Below, piece by piece: positions 24,244 to 32,286 of a stretch of 64,000 nt of DNA. The notes beneath the pieces are model-generated. The model saw only the letters and a program-made list of their open reading frames with translations. It was not told where the DNA came from and ran no database searches. The DNA is from Rathayibacter sp. SW19 (GTDB lineage: Bacteria > Actinomycetota > Actinomycetes > Actinomycetales > Microbacteriaceae). The translations under genes were made by a program, and so were the position numbers. Every line of letters starts with the position of its first letter. Within the stretch, counting starts at the first letter, position 1. The DNA is taken from NCBI RefSeq assembly GCF_030866825.1, contig NZ_CP133020.1, forward strand, positions 1,674,001 to 1,738,000. The letters are read 5' to 3'.

Positions 24244-26280
24244 TCAGAATCGTCCTCCGCCGCGGCGTGAACGAGTTCCGCCGCCGCCAAAGCTGCCTGC
24301 ACTTCGAGAGCCACCAGCACTGCCGCCGCTTCCGCCGGAGCGAGGGCCACCGAACCCGCCGCCGCTGGTTCCGGACCCGCCGCCGTTGCCGCCGCCGAGG
24401 ATCGAGTTGATGATGATGCCGCCGAGGATCGCTCCCATCGCCCCGTTGCCGCCGCCGATACCACCGCTGATTCCCCCGCCGGAGCCGTCGCCGAATGGGC
24501 CGCCGTTCGCACCGCCCTGGAACACGCCGACGTCGCTTTGTGCGAGCTGGATTGCCTGCGTTGCGAGCTGGCTTGCGCGCTGCGCCTGGCCGAGTGCGGA
24601 AACCGGGTCCGTGCCCGCCGCTGCCCGCGCCTGCACGGCAAGGCGGCCGGCCTCGGCAAGGCGGGTGCGGGCATCCGCACCCACTGCGCCGCGCCGCGCC
24701 GTGATGAAGTCTTCGGCAGCGGAGATCTGCGCCTGCGCCGTCGTCAGAGTGCTGTCCAACGACTGCTGTGCGCGTTGCCGTTCCTGCTGTCCGTCACGCA
24801 CACCCTGAAGTACAGCGGCGATCTGCTGGTTCGCGGCCTGCAACCGTTGCATGATTTCGACGGGGTTCGGCCGATCAGCACTCAATTGTGCGTTCGCGGC
24901 ATCCAGCGCCTGCTGCGTTGCGGCCGCGACCGTCTCCGCCGCCGGCGTGCCCGTTGCGGCGAAGGCGCGCGCCTGTGCGACGTCGCCGGACAGTTCGGCG
25001 ATCACGGCCGGTATGGCCTGGGTCGCGTCCGTGAGATCCGTCGCTACCCGATCCACAGCATCCAGCAGCAGGCCCGCCTGGTCAACGGACTCTTCCGCCG
25101 CACGGATGCCGACAGCTGCGTGACCAGGATCGGCTGCGTCGAGTCTTGCCTGCGCATCCTGCGCCGCTGCCGCGGCGAAAGACAGCCGCTCGGTCGCCTG
25201 CACCGGATTATCGTGCACGGTGACGAGGGCTTCCGCTGCATATTTCGTGCCGAGCGCCGCGAGCGACTCGGATGCCTGTTGCACCCGCGCGCGGACCGCC
25301 TCGGTCTTCTGTTGCACGGCGCGCAATGCTGCAGGCCCGTTCTTGCCCAAATCGCGTAACTCGTCGAATGCCTTGGCTTGCTGGTCGAGGCCCGCGTTGG
25401 CCTCAGTGCAGAGCTGAATGATCTGCACGTTCCACGCGCGCTTGTCATCGTCTGTATCCGGGATTGAGTCGTCGAGCTTCTGCTTCAGCCTGAACGCCTG
25501 CCTGAGCTGATCCGTCGCGGTCGCCAGCGCGGCCGTGAACGGAGCCGCAGCCGCATCACCGTATTGCGCGATGGCGAACCCCAGTTCGTCGCCGCTGGTC
25601 TTGACGGCGTCGTCAGTCTGCACGAGGGCGCTTCCGGCCTGCCGCTCGAGGTCTTTGAGCGAGAGCCCGGCAAGCGGGTCGGTTGCCTCGACGGCGGGTT
25701 GCCTGGCCTCTTTCTTGCGGCCGCGCAACACGAAGAACAGGATGACCGCGACGGCTGCGAGCCCGATGAGCACAAACCAGAAGAAGCCCCAGCCGTTTCC
25801 GCCGCCTCCGCCAGTGGCCGCGCCGATGCCCTCTGCGGCGCCGATCGCTGCACCCGCCCAGTCGTCGTTATGCAGGGCAGGCTCGATGTTCTTTTGTTCG
25901 ATCTGGGCGATTTGGCTTTCGCTGAGCGGCCCGGTCGAGTCTGCGGACAAATAGTACGAGCGACCCTGTGTCGCTATCGCCAGCAGGTAGTCGTTCGGGC
26001 CGAGGTCATTTTTTTCCGCCGTGGTGTTCGCCCATTCCTGAGCAGTCGGCGGGTTCGTGAACGTGTCGACATAGACCACGTACAAATCGATCCCCGTATT
26101 CGAATACAGCGTGTCGATGGCCTTCGTGACTGCGGCGGTCTTGCCTCCGAGCACCCCGGCAGGGTCGACAACGTGCGTTGTGTCGATGTCGACGGGGTCG
26201 GTGGCGGATGCTGCGGCACCTCCGGCCAGCACCATCGCCGCTGCGATCGCTACCGCCCACCACATTCGTCGAGTTCGCAT
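24244..26280 (-). CDS. TPM-domain membrane protein with long coiled coil and Gly/Ser-rich tail
   Basis: 678 residues. A signal peptide (1-26, ending around ASA) leads into an extracellular TPM domain (about 30-150: VVDPAGVLGGKTAAVTKAIDTLY, YLLAIATQGRSYYLS). A single helix GWGFFWFVLIGLAAVAVILFFV (about 163-184) is followed by RGRKK, then about 400 residues of Ala/Gln-rich coiled coil in the cytosol. A Gly-rich tail (about 590-678) ends with repeated GG and RSRRGGGRF. It is upstream of pspA on the same strand, a common pairing, and probably tethers or signals to PspA. Molecular function unknown. Confidence 0.85.
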   Translation of the reverse strand: MRTRRMWWAVAIAAAMVLAGGAAASATDPVDIDTTHVVDPAGVLGGKTAAVTKAIDTLYSNTGIDLYVVYVDTFTNPPTAQEWANTTAEKNDLGPNDYLLAIATQGRSYYLSADSTGPLSESQIAQIEQKNIEPALHNDDWAGAAIGAAEGIGAATGGGGGNGWGFFWFVLIGLAAVAVILFFVLRGRKKEARQPAVEATDPLAGLSLKDLERQAGSALVQTDDAVKTSGDELGFAIAQYGDAAAAPFTAALATATDQLRQAFRLKQKLDDSIPDTDDDKRAWNVQIIQLCTEANAGLDQQAKAFDELRDLGKNGPAALRAVQQKTEAVRARVQQASESLAALGTKYAAEALVTVHDNPVQATERLSFAAAAAQDAQARLDAADPGHAAVGIRAAEESVDQAGLLLDAVDRVATDLTDATQAIPAVIAELSGDVAQARAFAATGTPAAETVAAATQQALDAANAQLSADRPNPVEIMQRLQAANQQIAAVLQGVRDGQQERQRAQQSLDSTLTTAQAQISAAEDFITARRGAVGADARTRLAEAGRLAVQARAAAGTDPVSALGQAQRASQLATQAIQLAQSDVGVFQGGANGGPFGDGSGGGISGGIGGGNGAMGAILGGIIINSILGGGNGGGSGTSGGGFGGPRSGGSGGSAGGSRSAGSFGGGGTRSRRGGGRF

Positions 26281-26381
26281 CGGTTGCCTTCCCCGCCAGC
26301 CTTGAGCCGAGTTTAGAGGGGCCCGTCCGAGCGCGTCCAGCCGAATCGGGCCTTTGCAATGTCGTCGAATGCGCCGCCCGG

Positions 26382-26459
26382 TGGTCGAGTAGCGAGCGAC
26401 AGCGAGCGTATCGAGACCTCGTGCGGGCCTCGATACGCTCGTTCCTCGCTACTCGACCA
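26382..26459. repeat. Imperfect palindrome TGGTCGAGTAGCGAG...CTCGCTACTCGACCA
   Basis: Outer arms of 15 bp (26382-26396 and 26445-26459) and inner arms of 13 bp, CGAGCGTATCGAG (26403-26415) and its complement (26429-26441). This kind of sequence recurs between genes in many Microbacteriaceae chromosomes. It lies downstream of the epimerase gene and upstream of the TPM gene, where it could stop transcription. The rest of the 287-bp gap shows nothing else. Confidence 0.82.
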
Positions 26460-26567
26460 GCGGGATCGTTCGAGTCCACGACTGTGAAGAGGCTCTCCTA
26501 GCCGACGCTCGGCACCGAATGCGGCGAACGGCTTGCAACGGCGCCGTGAGCACTTCTGTGGCGCGGG

Positions 26568-27557
26568 CTAGGCCGGGATGCTAGCAACCATGCGATCGAA
26601 GGAAGCGTCGAGGTCTGCGTTGACGATCTGGTGATCCGGATGCGCGTCGAACCAGTCGATGATGTCCTGGGCGGCATCCGCAAATGTCACCGTCGTGCGG
26701 AACTCGGGTACGAGCGCCTTCACTTTGCTGTTGTCGAAAACCATCGAGTGCGCCTTGTCGCCGAGCAGGCCGGGGCCGAGGTCGGGGTAGATCGCCGCAA
26801 TGGTCTCGGATGCGACGTGCGCCAGGTTCGGCTCGACACCTGCAGATCGTGCCAAAGCAGAGTAGATCTGGTCCCAGGTCGGCGCGTGGTCGCCGGTGAT
26901 CTGGAAGCTGTCGCCGACGGCCTCCGGGCGGCCGAGCAGCCCGACGAACGCAACGGCGAAGTCGCTGGTGTGCGTGATGGTCCACAGGCTCGTGCCGTCG
27001 CCGTGCACGACCACCGGTTTGCCGGCACGCATCCGGGCGATGTCGGTCCAGCCGCCCATGGTGGGCAGCGACGTGCGGTCATACGTGTGCGAAGGACGCA
27101 CGATCGTCGCCGGGAAACCGCTGTCGCGATACTCGTGCACCAGCAGATCCTCGCACGCGATCTTGTCGCGCGAATACTGCCAGAACGGATTGCGCAGCGG
27201 CGTCGACTCCGTGACAGGAAGCCGCGATGGCGGCGTCTGGTATGCCGATGCCGAACTGATGAACACGTACTGCCCGGTTCGCCCGGCGAACTGCGCGACG
27301 TCTTGGGCGACATGGTCTGGAGTGAAGGCGAGGAACTCGGCCACCACATCGAACTCGCGGTCGCCCAGCGCGTCGCGCACCGAGGCGGCATCCCGGATGT
27401 CTGCATGAATGGACCGGACGGCATCCGGCACCGGGCGGATGCTGCTGCGCCCCCTGTTGAGCACGGTCACGTCGTGCCCGAGCGCAGCCGCGCGCGTGAC
27501 GCAGGCCGCGCTGATGACGCCGGTACCGCCGAGGAAGAGGATGCTTTTCTGGCTCAT
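26568..27557 (-). CDS. NAD-dependent epimerase/dehydratase family protein
   Basis: 329 residues, extended SDR fold. The cofactor motif is FLGGTGVISAACV (a GxxGxxx variant), then HADIRD, FISSASAYQ and a Ser/Tyr-type centre with YSRDKIACEDLL (Tyr-x3-Lys). The C-terminal half (HTYDRTSLP, GDGTSLWTITHTSDFA) resembles plant CSP41/isoflavone reductase-like members that act on nucleotide sugars or RNA. Substrate unknown. Start ATG 27557 follows GAGGATCGGAG. Confidence 0.83.
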   Translation of the reverse strand: MSQKSILFLGGTGVISAACVTRAAALGHDVTVLNRGRSSIRPVPDAVRSIHADIRDAASVRDALGDREFDVVAEFLAFTPDHVAQDVAQFAGRTGQYVFISSASAYQTPPSRLPVTESTPLRNPFWQYSRDKIACEDLLVHEYRDSGFPATIVRPSHTYDRTSLPTMGGWTDIARMRAGKPVVVHGDGTSLWTITHTSDFAVAFVGLLGRPEAVGDSFQITGDHAPTWDQIYSALARSAGVEPNLAHVASETIAAIYPDLGPGLLGDKAHSMVFDNSKVKALVPEFRTTVTFADAAQDIIDWFDAHPDHQIVNADLDASFDRMVASIPA

Positions 27558-27604
27558 GCTCCGATCCTCTCATCTCGGTGGCTCACATTCGCCGCCCCCG
27601 ACCG

Positions 27605-27675
27605 GCCGAGTGCGTCCAAGTGGACGGAATGACCGGGTGAGGCGTGCCCACAACGGCCATTCGGGCGCACTCGGC
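27605..27675. repeat. Inverted repeat GCCGAGTGCG...CGCACTCGGC
   Basis: Perfect 10-bp arms at 27605-27614 and 27666-27675 in the divergent region between the epimerase gene and the DUF3097 gene. The left arm with its flank (GCCGAGTGCGTC...GTGG) resembles, in reverse complement, the sequence at about 45590-45613. Confidence 0.6.
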
Positions 27676-27740
27676 GGCAGAAACGGGCGCGCGGGCGTGG
27701 CTGGCGGCGCGGAGACAGGGGGAGAGGGTAGCGTCGAACG

Positions 27741-28589
27741 GTGAGATTTGACGACCCGTACGGATCTGACGTTCTGGCCACGAACTGGCGCGCCCGCGGT
27801 CTGCCGACCGTGCACACGGTGCCGGCCGAGCGCGAACTCGTGGTCGAGGAGGTCGAGACTGGCTTCTGCGGTGCCGTCACGCGGATCGAGAACAAGCTCG
27901 TGCACCTCGAAGACAGGCACGGTCGTGTGCGGGTCTTTCCGCTGGGCAACGGCTTCATGATCGACGGAAAGCCGGTCGTGCTCATCGCACCCGTCGCGGC
28001 TGCCGACGCGACGACCGGCCGTGGCCGCACTGCATCCGGCTCCTTCAGCGTTGCGGATGCCCGCGCTCGCGTGGCCCGCGCAAGCCGGATCTTCGTCGAG
28101 GGCAAGCACGACGCAGAACTGGTCGAGAAAGTCTGGGGCGACGATCTGCGGGTGGAAGGCGTCGTGGTCGAGTATCTGGAAGGAGTCGACGACCTCGATG
28201 CCGTCGTGCGCGAGTTCGCGCCGAGTGCAGACCGGCGCGTCGGTGTGCTCGTGGACCATCTGGTGCAGGGCTCGAAGGAGTCGCGCATTGCGCAGGCCGT
28301 GGCGCGCGGGCCGCATGGCGCGCACGTGCTGGTGGTGGGGCATCCGTTCATCGACATCTGGGCCGCAGTCAAGCCGGAACGACTTGGGCTGAAGCAATGG
28401 CCCCAGGTTCCGCGCTCGATCGAGTGGAAAAAGGGCATCTGCGCCGCGCTCGGCTGGCCGCACCAGACACAGACCGACACGGCGCGGGCGTGGAAACGCA
28501 TCCTGTCGCGCGTGTCGACATACGCCGACCTGGAGCCGGCGCTGCTGGGTCGCGTGGAGCAGCTGATCGACTTCGTCACGGTCGGTTAG
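27741..28589 (+). CDS. DUF3097 family protein
   Basis: A 282-residue actinobacterial protein of the DUF3097 family, recognised from MRFDDPYGSDVLA, FCGAVTRIE, VRVFPLGNGFMIDGKPV, the region RIFVEGKHDAELVEKVWGDDLR (Toprim-like: acidic Glu then later VGVLVDHLVQGSKE) and the end HPFIDIWAAVKPERLGLKQWP. The Toprim-like pattern hints at nucleic-acid metabolism, but no activity is known. TAGCGT (27729-27734) ends 6 nt before GTG 27741, so a leaderless mRNA is likely. Confidence 0.83.
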   Translation: MRFDDPYGSDVLATNWRARGLPTVHTVPAERELVVEEVETGFCGAVTRIENKLVHLEDRHGRVRVFPLGNGFMIDGKPVVLIAPVAAADATTGRGRTASGSFSVADARARVARASRIFVEGKHDAELVEKVWGDDLRVEGVVVEYLEGVDDLDAVVREFAPSADRRVGVLVDHLVQGSKESRIAQAVARGPHGAHVLVVGHPFIDIWAAVKPERLGLKQWPQVPRSIEWKKGICAALGWPHQTQTDTARAWKRILSRVSTYADLEPALLGRVEQLIDFVTVG

Positions 28590-28685
28590 CCGCGCCCGAC
28601 CCAGTGCGGCCGAAACGCCGCGGCGGGCAGCCCGCAGCGGGCAGCACGAATTGCGCACGGTTGCAGCCACGCGCAGAATGGCGAG

Positions 28686-29102
28686 GTGGCCTCCGTGCAG
28701 AGTGTGAGCATCCGATACATCGTCAACGACGTGGATGCGGCGATCGCGTTCTATCGAGACGAGCTCGGCTTCGAGGTGGTCATGCACCCGGCACCGGCAT
28801 TCGCCATGATGTCGCGCGGGCCGTTGCGGCTGGTGCTGAGCCGGCCCGGCGGGGGAGCAGGCGGCGGGCAGGCGATGCCGGACGGCACGCTGCCGCAGCC
28901 GGGCGGCTGGAATCGTTTCTCGATCGAGGTCGACGATTTGGATGCGACAGTCGGGGCACTGCGCGGGCATGGCCGCACTTTTCGGAACGACATCGTCGAG
29001 GGCGTCGGCGGGCGACAGATCATTGTCGACGACCCGTCGGGCAACCCTGTCGAACTGTTCGAGCCGACGATCCCGGAAGCGAAGCTCGGAGATAGTCGAT
29101 AA
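28686..29102 (+). CDS. VOC (glyoxalase/bleomycin-resistance) family protein
   Basis: 138 residues with the vicinal-oxygen-chelate fold: RYIVNDVDAAIAFYRDELGFEVVMHP at the start and IVDDPSGNPVELFEP at the end, the latter carrying the metal-ligand-type Glu. A Gly-rich loop about residues 55-65 is an insertion. The substrate is unknown. Start GTG 28686 is favoured because ATG codons downstream would cut the first strand. The MFS gene starts 21 bp after its stop, so the two may be co-transcribed. Confidence 0.8.
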   Translation: MASVQSVSIRYIVNDVDAAIAFYRDELGFEVVMHPAPAFAMMSRGPLRLVLSRPGGGAGGGQAMPDGTLPQPGGWNRFSIEVDDLDATVGALRGHGRTFRNDIVEGVGGRQIIVDDPSGNPVELFEPTIPEAKLGDSR

Positions 29103-29123
29103 CCTCCGCGCAGCGAAGATCCG

Positions 29124-30533
29124 ATGAGCACCGAGCTGACACCCGTGGCCGAGCCGATGGCCGCACGACGCCTCGGGCGAGCGCTCGTTACGATCGGGTT
29201 GCTCGGTGCGGTGATCGGCAGTCTTGGCGCGCCGCTGATCACGCCGGTGGCCACCGGGATGCACGTGTCGCTCGACGCAGCGCAGTGGACGCTGACCATC
29301 ACGCTGTTCTCCGGGGCGATCTCAGGGCCGATTGTGGCTCGACTCGGCTCAGGCTCGCGCCGGCGAGTCACGATCCTGGTCACCCTCGCGCTCGTCGCAC
29401 TCGGCGGAGCATTGACCACGATTCCGTTCTCCTTTGCTTTCCTCTTGCTGGGGCGCGCACTTCAGGGGCTCGGGCTCGGCGTTATCGCGCTGCTGATGAG
29501 CGTTGCGCGCGATCAGTTCCCGGCGCGGCGATCGGCCTCGACGATCGCAACATTGTCGGTGGCCTCGACGGTTGGCATCGGTGTCGGGTACCCGCTGGTC
29601 GGGCTACTCGACCAGATCGCCGGGCTACGCGTCGCGTACGGACTCGGGCTGATTCTCTCGCTTGTTTCTCTCGTCATCGCCTGGCGAGCGCTGCCGGCGG
29701 ATGCGCCGGTGCTTCGTGGCGGAGTCAGAGTGCGCGTGGATGTGGCTGGCGCACTGTTGCTCGGCGCAGCGATACTCGGGGTCCTGCTCGTCATCGCGCA
29801 GCCTGCTGTCTGGGGCGAGCCGTGGGTCGGCGGGTCGATCCTCGCCAGCGCGCTCGTGCTTTTCGGTGCCTGGGTTGTCGTTGAACTGCGCACGAGCGCG
29901 CCGTTGGCGGACCTTCGGCTGCTTGGCCAACCGGGAGTGCTTCGCGCGAACATCGGGATGCTCGTCGCCGGCGTTGGCATGTACCTTTTGTTCAGCCTGC
30001 TGACGCGTTACGTACAAACCCCCGTCACGGTTGGCTACGGGTTCGGACTACCCGGCGTGCTGGCCGGAGCTGCGCTGATTCCGTTCTCCGTATTGGGGTT
30101 CGTCGCCGGCAAACTCACGCCGATTTCCGCCAGGCGCTTCTCGAGAAAATGGGTCTACCTCGCAGCCGCCTTCGCCGTAATGATCGCCGCAGGTCTGTTC
30201 GCGTTGGTGTCTGATTCGCTGCCGGCCGTCCTGCTCGCTATGGCGATTCTGGGGTTCGGGGTCGGCGGCGTGTCCGCGATCATGCCGGCGCTTGTCCTGG
30301 TGGACGTTCCTCAGCCAGAAACCGCGAGTGTCCTTTCGATCAATCAGCTCGTCCGGAGCGTCGGTTTCAGCATGGGCAGTGCGCTGGCCGGCCTGCTGCT
30401 CGCTGCGGCGACACCTGCCGGCTCGGTGTTCCCGAGCGAACAGGGGTACGCGGATGCGGCGTTGTGGGTGATCCCGCTCCTTGCGTTCAGTGCCGTACCG
30501 ATTTTCCTCACGCGTCGCGCGGGGGCCCGGTAA
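29124..30533 (+). CDS. MFS transporter, DHA2-like with about 14 helices
   Basis: 469 residues, with membrane helices throughout. LLGAVIGSLGAPLITPVATGMHVSLDAAQWTLTITLFSGAISGPIVARLGS is the characteristic N-terminal part, and GRALQGLGLGVIALLMSVARDQFP is motif C-like. The region around 180-240 contains the two extra helices of 14-helix exporters. Likely a proton-coupled multidrug exporter, substrate unknown. It lies directly downstream of a VOC gene, a combination sometimes linked to drug resistance. Confidence 0.84.
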   Translation: MSTELTPVAEPMAARRLGRALVTIGLLGAVIGSLGAPLITPVATGMHVSLDAAQWTLTITLFSGAISGPIVARLGSGSRRRVTILVTLALVALGGALTTIPFSFAFLLLGRALQGLGLGVIALLMSVARDQFPARRSASTIATLSVASTVGIGVGYPLVGLLDQIAGLRVAYGLGLILSLVSLVIAWRALPADAPVLRGGVRVRVDVAGALLLGAAILGVLLVIAQPAVWGEPWVGGSILASALVLFGAWVVVELRTSAPLADLRLLGQPGVLRANIGMLVAGVGMYLLFSLLTRYVQTPVTVGYGFGLPGVLAGAALIPFSVLGFVAGKLTPISARRFSRKWVYLAAAFAVMIAAGLFALVSDSLPAVLLAMAILGFGVGGVSAIMPALVLVDVPQPETASVLSINQLVRSVGFSMGSALAGLLLAAATPAGSVFPSEQGYADAALWVIPLLAFSAVPIFLTRRAGAR

Positions 30534-30597
30534 GACCGGCGTTACGCTGACCCGCCACCCGCCACGAACTATCCGCTCAATTTGACCTTGCGAGTCG

Positions 30598-31104
30598 ATG
30601 CCGCGAAGAATCAAGTACGGCGCCCGCCCTCGAAGTTCGGCGCCGCCACGTGAACGGCCTAGTGAAAGGCCAAGTGAAAGGCCAAGTGAAAGGCAGGATA
30701 CGGTGGGCACCTTCGTCGCAGGCCCGGTCGCGGATTCCACGTCTGACTCCGTTGCGGCACGCCCGCGCGACCTGGTGCACCAGCCGGAGATGTTCGGCCA
30801 GTGGGGCAAGCCGATGAAACCGGCAGACGGAATTTCGGTTGAAGACGCCCGGTTTGTGGCAGCAAGCGTGCAGCATTGGGTGGCCAACGCCATCCGCGAG
30901 GAGGTGGCCGCACGCAGAACGAACCTCGCATCGCTTCTGGAGACCTTGAGTGTGAGCTCGCCTGAACTGACGTTTCACCGCGCCGTCAGTCTCCAGCACG
31001 GAGACGAGCCTATTCAGCTCGCTGACTTGCTCGTCTGGGCGAGCAATTTCGAGAGCGTGCGCAGGATTCTCGTGTCGTCGCTTGGCGACAGCTCGCGCGG
31101 CTGA
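30598..31104 (+). CDS. Hypothetical protein with Glu-Arg-Pro-Ser repeats
   Basis: 168 residues. The N-terminus is basic and has the repeat ERPS three to four times, coded by a 12-bp tandem repeat. After it comes an unremarkable part including DGISVEDARFVAASVQHWVANAIREEVAAR and FHRAVSLQHGDEPIQLADLLVWASNFESVRRILVSSL, which looks helical. I recognise no family. An internal GTG at 30702 could be the real start, leaving out the repeats. Function unknown. Confidence 0.5.
   Translation: MPRRIKYGARPRSSAPPRERPSERPSERPSERQDTVGTFVAGPVADSTSDSVAARPRDLVHQPEMFGQWGKPMKPADGISVEDARFVAASVQHWVANAIREEVAARRTNLASLLETLSVSSPELTFHRAVSLQHGDEPIQLADLLVWASNFESVRRILVSSLGDSSRG
30650..30697 (+). repeat. 12-bp tandem repeat (GTGAAAGGCCAA), four units
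   Basis: Units at 30650, 30662, 30674 and 30686. The middle two are identical. In frame it encodes Ser-Glu-Arg-Pro repeats. Confidence 0.8.
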
Positions 31105-31236
31105 AGCCCGGACCGGGCGGCCGGATTCAGTGTTGCGGTGGTTGCGCGCACGCCGACCGCAAGCCAGGTGTCGCCGAGTCTCTCTTCGCGCGCCGGGTGA
31201 CCTCGGCGGCGATCGTTCACGGGCGAAGAAAAGAGC

Positions 31237-31266
31237 TTGACGCGTATGTACCCAGATGGGTACATT
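31237..31266 (+). promoter_or_regulatory. Promoter and perfect operator palindrome of the ArsR-SRPBCC operon
   Basis: TTGACG (31237-31242), an 18-bp spacer and TACATT (31261-31266). The spacer and the start of the -10 are filled by ATGTACCCAGATGGGTACAT (31246-31265), two perfect 9-bp arms around a central GA. The ATG at 31273 lies 6 nt after the -10, so the mRNA is probably leaderless and autorepressed. Confidence 0.75.
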
Positions 31267-31272
31267 AACGTC

Positions 31273-31659
31273 ATGGATGCTGTGCTGCACGCCTTGAGCG
31301 ACGCCAGTCGCCGCACGATGTTGGACACCTTGCGGCTCGGACCAGCCACGGTCGGGCAACTGGCCGAACGATTGCCGATCGCTCGGCCCGGAGTTTCTCG
31401 GCACCTGCGCGTACTTCGAGATGCCGGGCTGGTCGAAGCGCGCTACGAGGCGCAGTGGCGCGTGTACTCGCTACGCCCTGAGCCGCTCGCCGAACTCGAC
31501 GCCTGGCTGGGCCAGTACCGCACCGTGTGGGAGCAACGCCTGGACGCGCTGCACACCGAAATTGCTCGAGGCAAACGCGATCAGGGTCGCCACGAACAGG
31601 GTCACCACGAACAGAGTCACCATGAACACAAAAACGACGATCAGAGGAGAACACCATGA
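31273..31659 (+). CDS. ArsR-family regulator with His-rich tail
   Basis: 128 residues. The winged helix MDAVLHALSDASRRTMLDTLRLGPATVGQLAERLPIARPGVSRHLRVLRDAGLVEARYEAQWRVYSL is the type that controls SRPBCC (AHSA1) partners. After residue 100 comes RDQGRHEQGHHEQSHHEHK, from a 15-bp tandem repeat, containing seven or so His. It is not a known metal site of ArsR but could bind metal or be neutral. A palindrome sits in the promoter. The TGA overlaps the ATG of the next gene. Confidence 0.85.
   Translation: MDAVLHALSDASRRTMLDTLRLGPATVGQLAERLPIARPGVSRHLRVLRDAGLVEARYEAQWRVYSLRPEPLAELDAWLGQYRTVWEQRLDALHTEIARGKRDQGRHEQGHHEQSHHEHKNDDQRRTP
31582..31626 (+). repeat. 15-bp tandem repeat (CAGGGTCACCACGAA), three units
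   Basis: Units start at 31582, 31597 and 31612, with one and two changes. They encode the His-rich tail of the ArsR protein. Confidence 0.82.
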
Positions 31660-32162
31660 CATCCGCTATCAGTCATGTAACCGGCAGCTTGCGCGTCGAG
31701 AACGGCAGGGGAACAGTACGCATGGAGGACGTTTACGACACCACCGTCGTCGACCTGTGGTCGGCGCTGACTGAGCCAGACCGGCTCGCTCGCTGGATTG
31801 CCGAGGTCACGGGTGAACTCAGGCTCGGGGGGCTGTTCCAGGCTCGCTTCACCAGCAGTTGGGAGGGGCCCGGGCGAGTCGACGTGTGCGACGCACCGCG
31901 CCGTCTGATGGCGACCATGAGCCCCGGTGCTGATGACGAGACGGTGATCGAGGCAACGCTCGCCGACGACAACGGCAGAACCAGGTTGGTGATCGAGGAA
32001 CGCGGATTGCCGTTGGACGAGTACGCGGATCACGGTGCCGGCTGGCGGGCCCACATCGAAGACTTGACCGCCTATCTCGACGGACGCGACGCCAGCGTGT
32101 GGCACGACCGGTGGATGGAACTCATCCCGCGGTACCGCGAATTGGCGCAGATGCCGGGGTGA
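31656..32162 (+). CDS. SRPBCC (AHSA1-like) domain protein
   Basis: 168 residues of the START/Bet v1-like fold: VRMEDVYDTTVVDLWSALTEPDRLARWIAEVTGELRLGGLF and TRLVIEERGLP, ending in WMELIPRYRELAQ. These proteins usually follow ArsR regulators of this type and bind a hydrophobic ligand or act as chaperone-activator-like domains. The ATG overlaps the ArsR stop, so expression is coupled. Ligand unknown. Confidence 0.85.
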   Translation: MTSAISHVTGSLRVENGRGTVRMEDVYDTTVVDLWSALTEPDRLARWIAEVTGELRLGGLFQARFTSSWEGPGRVDVCDAPRRLMATMSPGADDETVIEATLADDNGRTRLVIEERGLPLDEYADHGAGWRAHIEDLTAYLDGRDASVWHDRWMELIPRYRELAQMPG

Positions 32163-32180
32163 GCGTCCAAGCCCGGAGTG

Positions 32181-32227
32181 CTGGCCCCGATGCGAGCTGG
32201 CCCGATGCGAACTGGCCCCGATGCGAG
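32181..32227. repeat. 15/16-bp tandem repeat (CTGGCCCCGATGCGAG), three units
   Basis: Units at 32181, 32197 and 32212. The second lacks one C and ends in AA. They are non-coding, between the SRPBCC gene and the convergent MBL-fold gene. Confidence 0.78.
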
Positions 32228-32286
32228 CTGACTCGTGCTGCGACAACGGGTTGCGTTCGCCCACCGAGTTCAAGCGCCGCGACGGG

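Noticed and set aside
27570..29264. A 564-codon open frame antisense to DUF3097, VOC and the MFS start
   Set aside because: It is a composition shadow rich in Arg/His/Asp, with no domain, no ribosome binding site and full overlap with well-supported genes.
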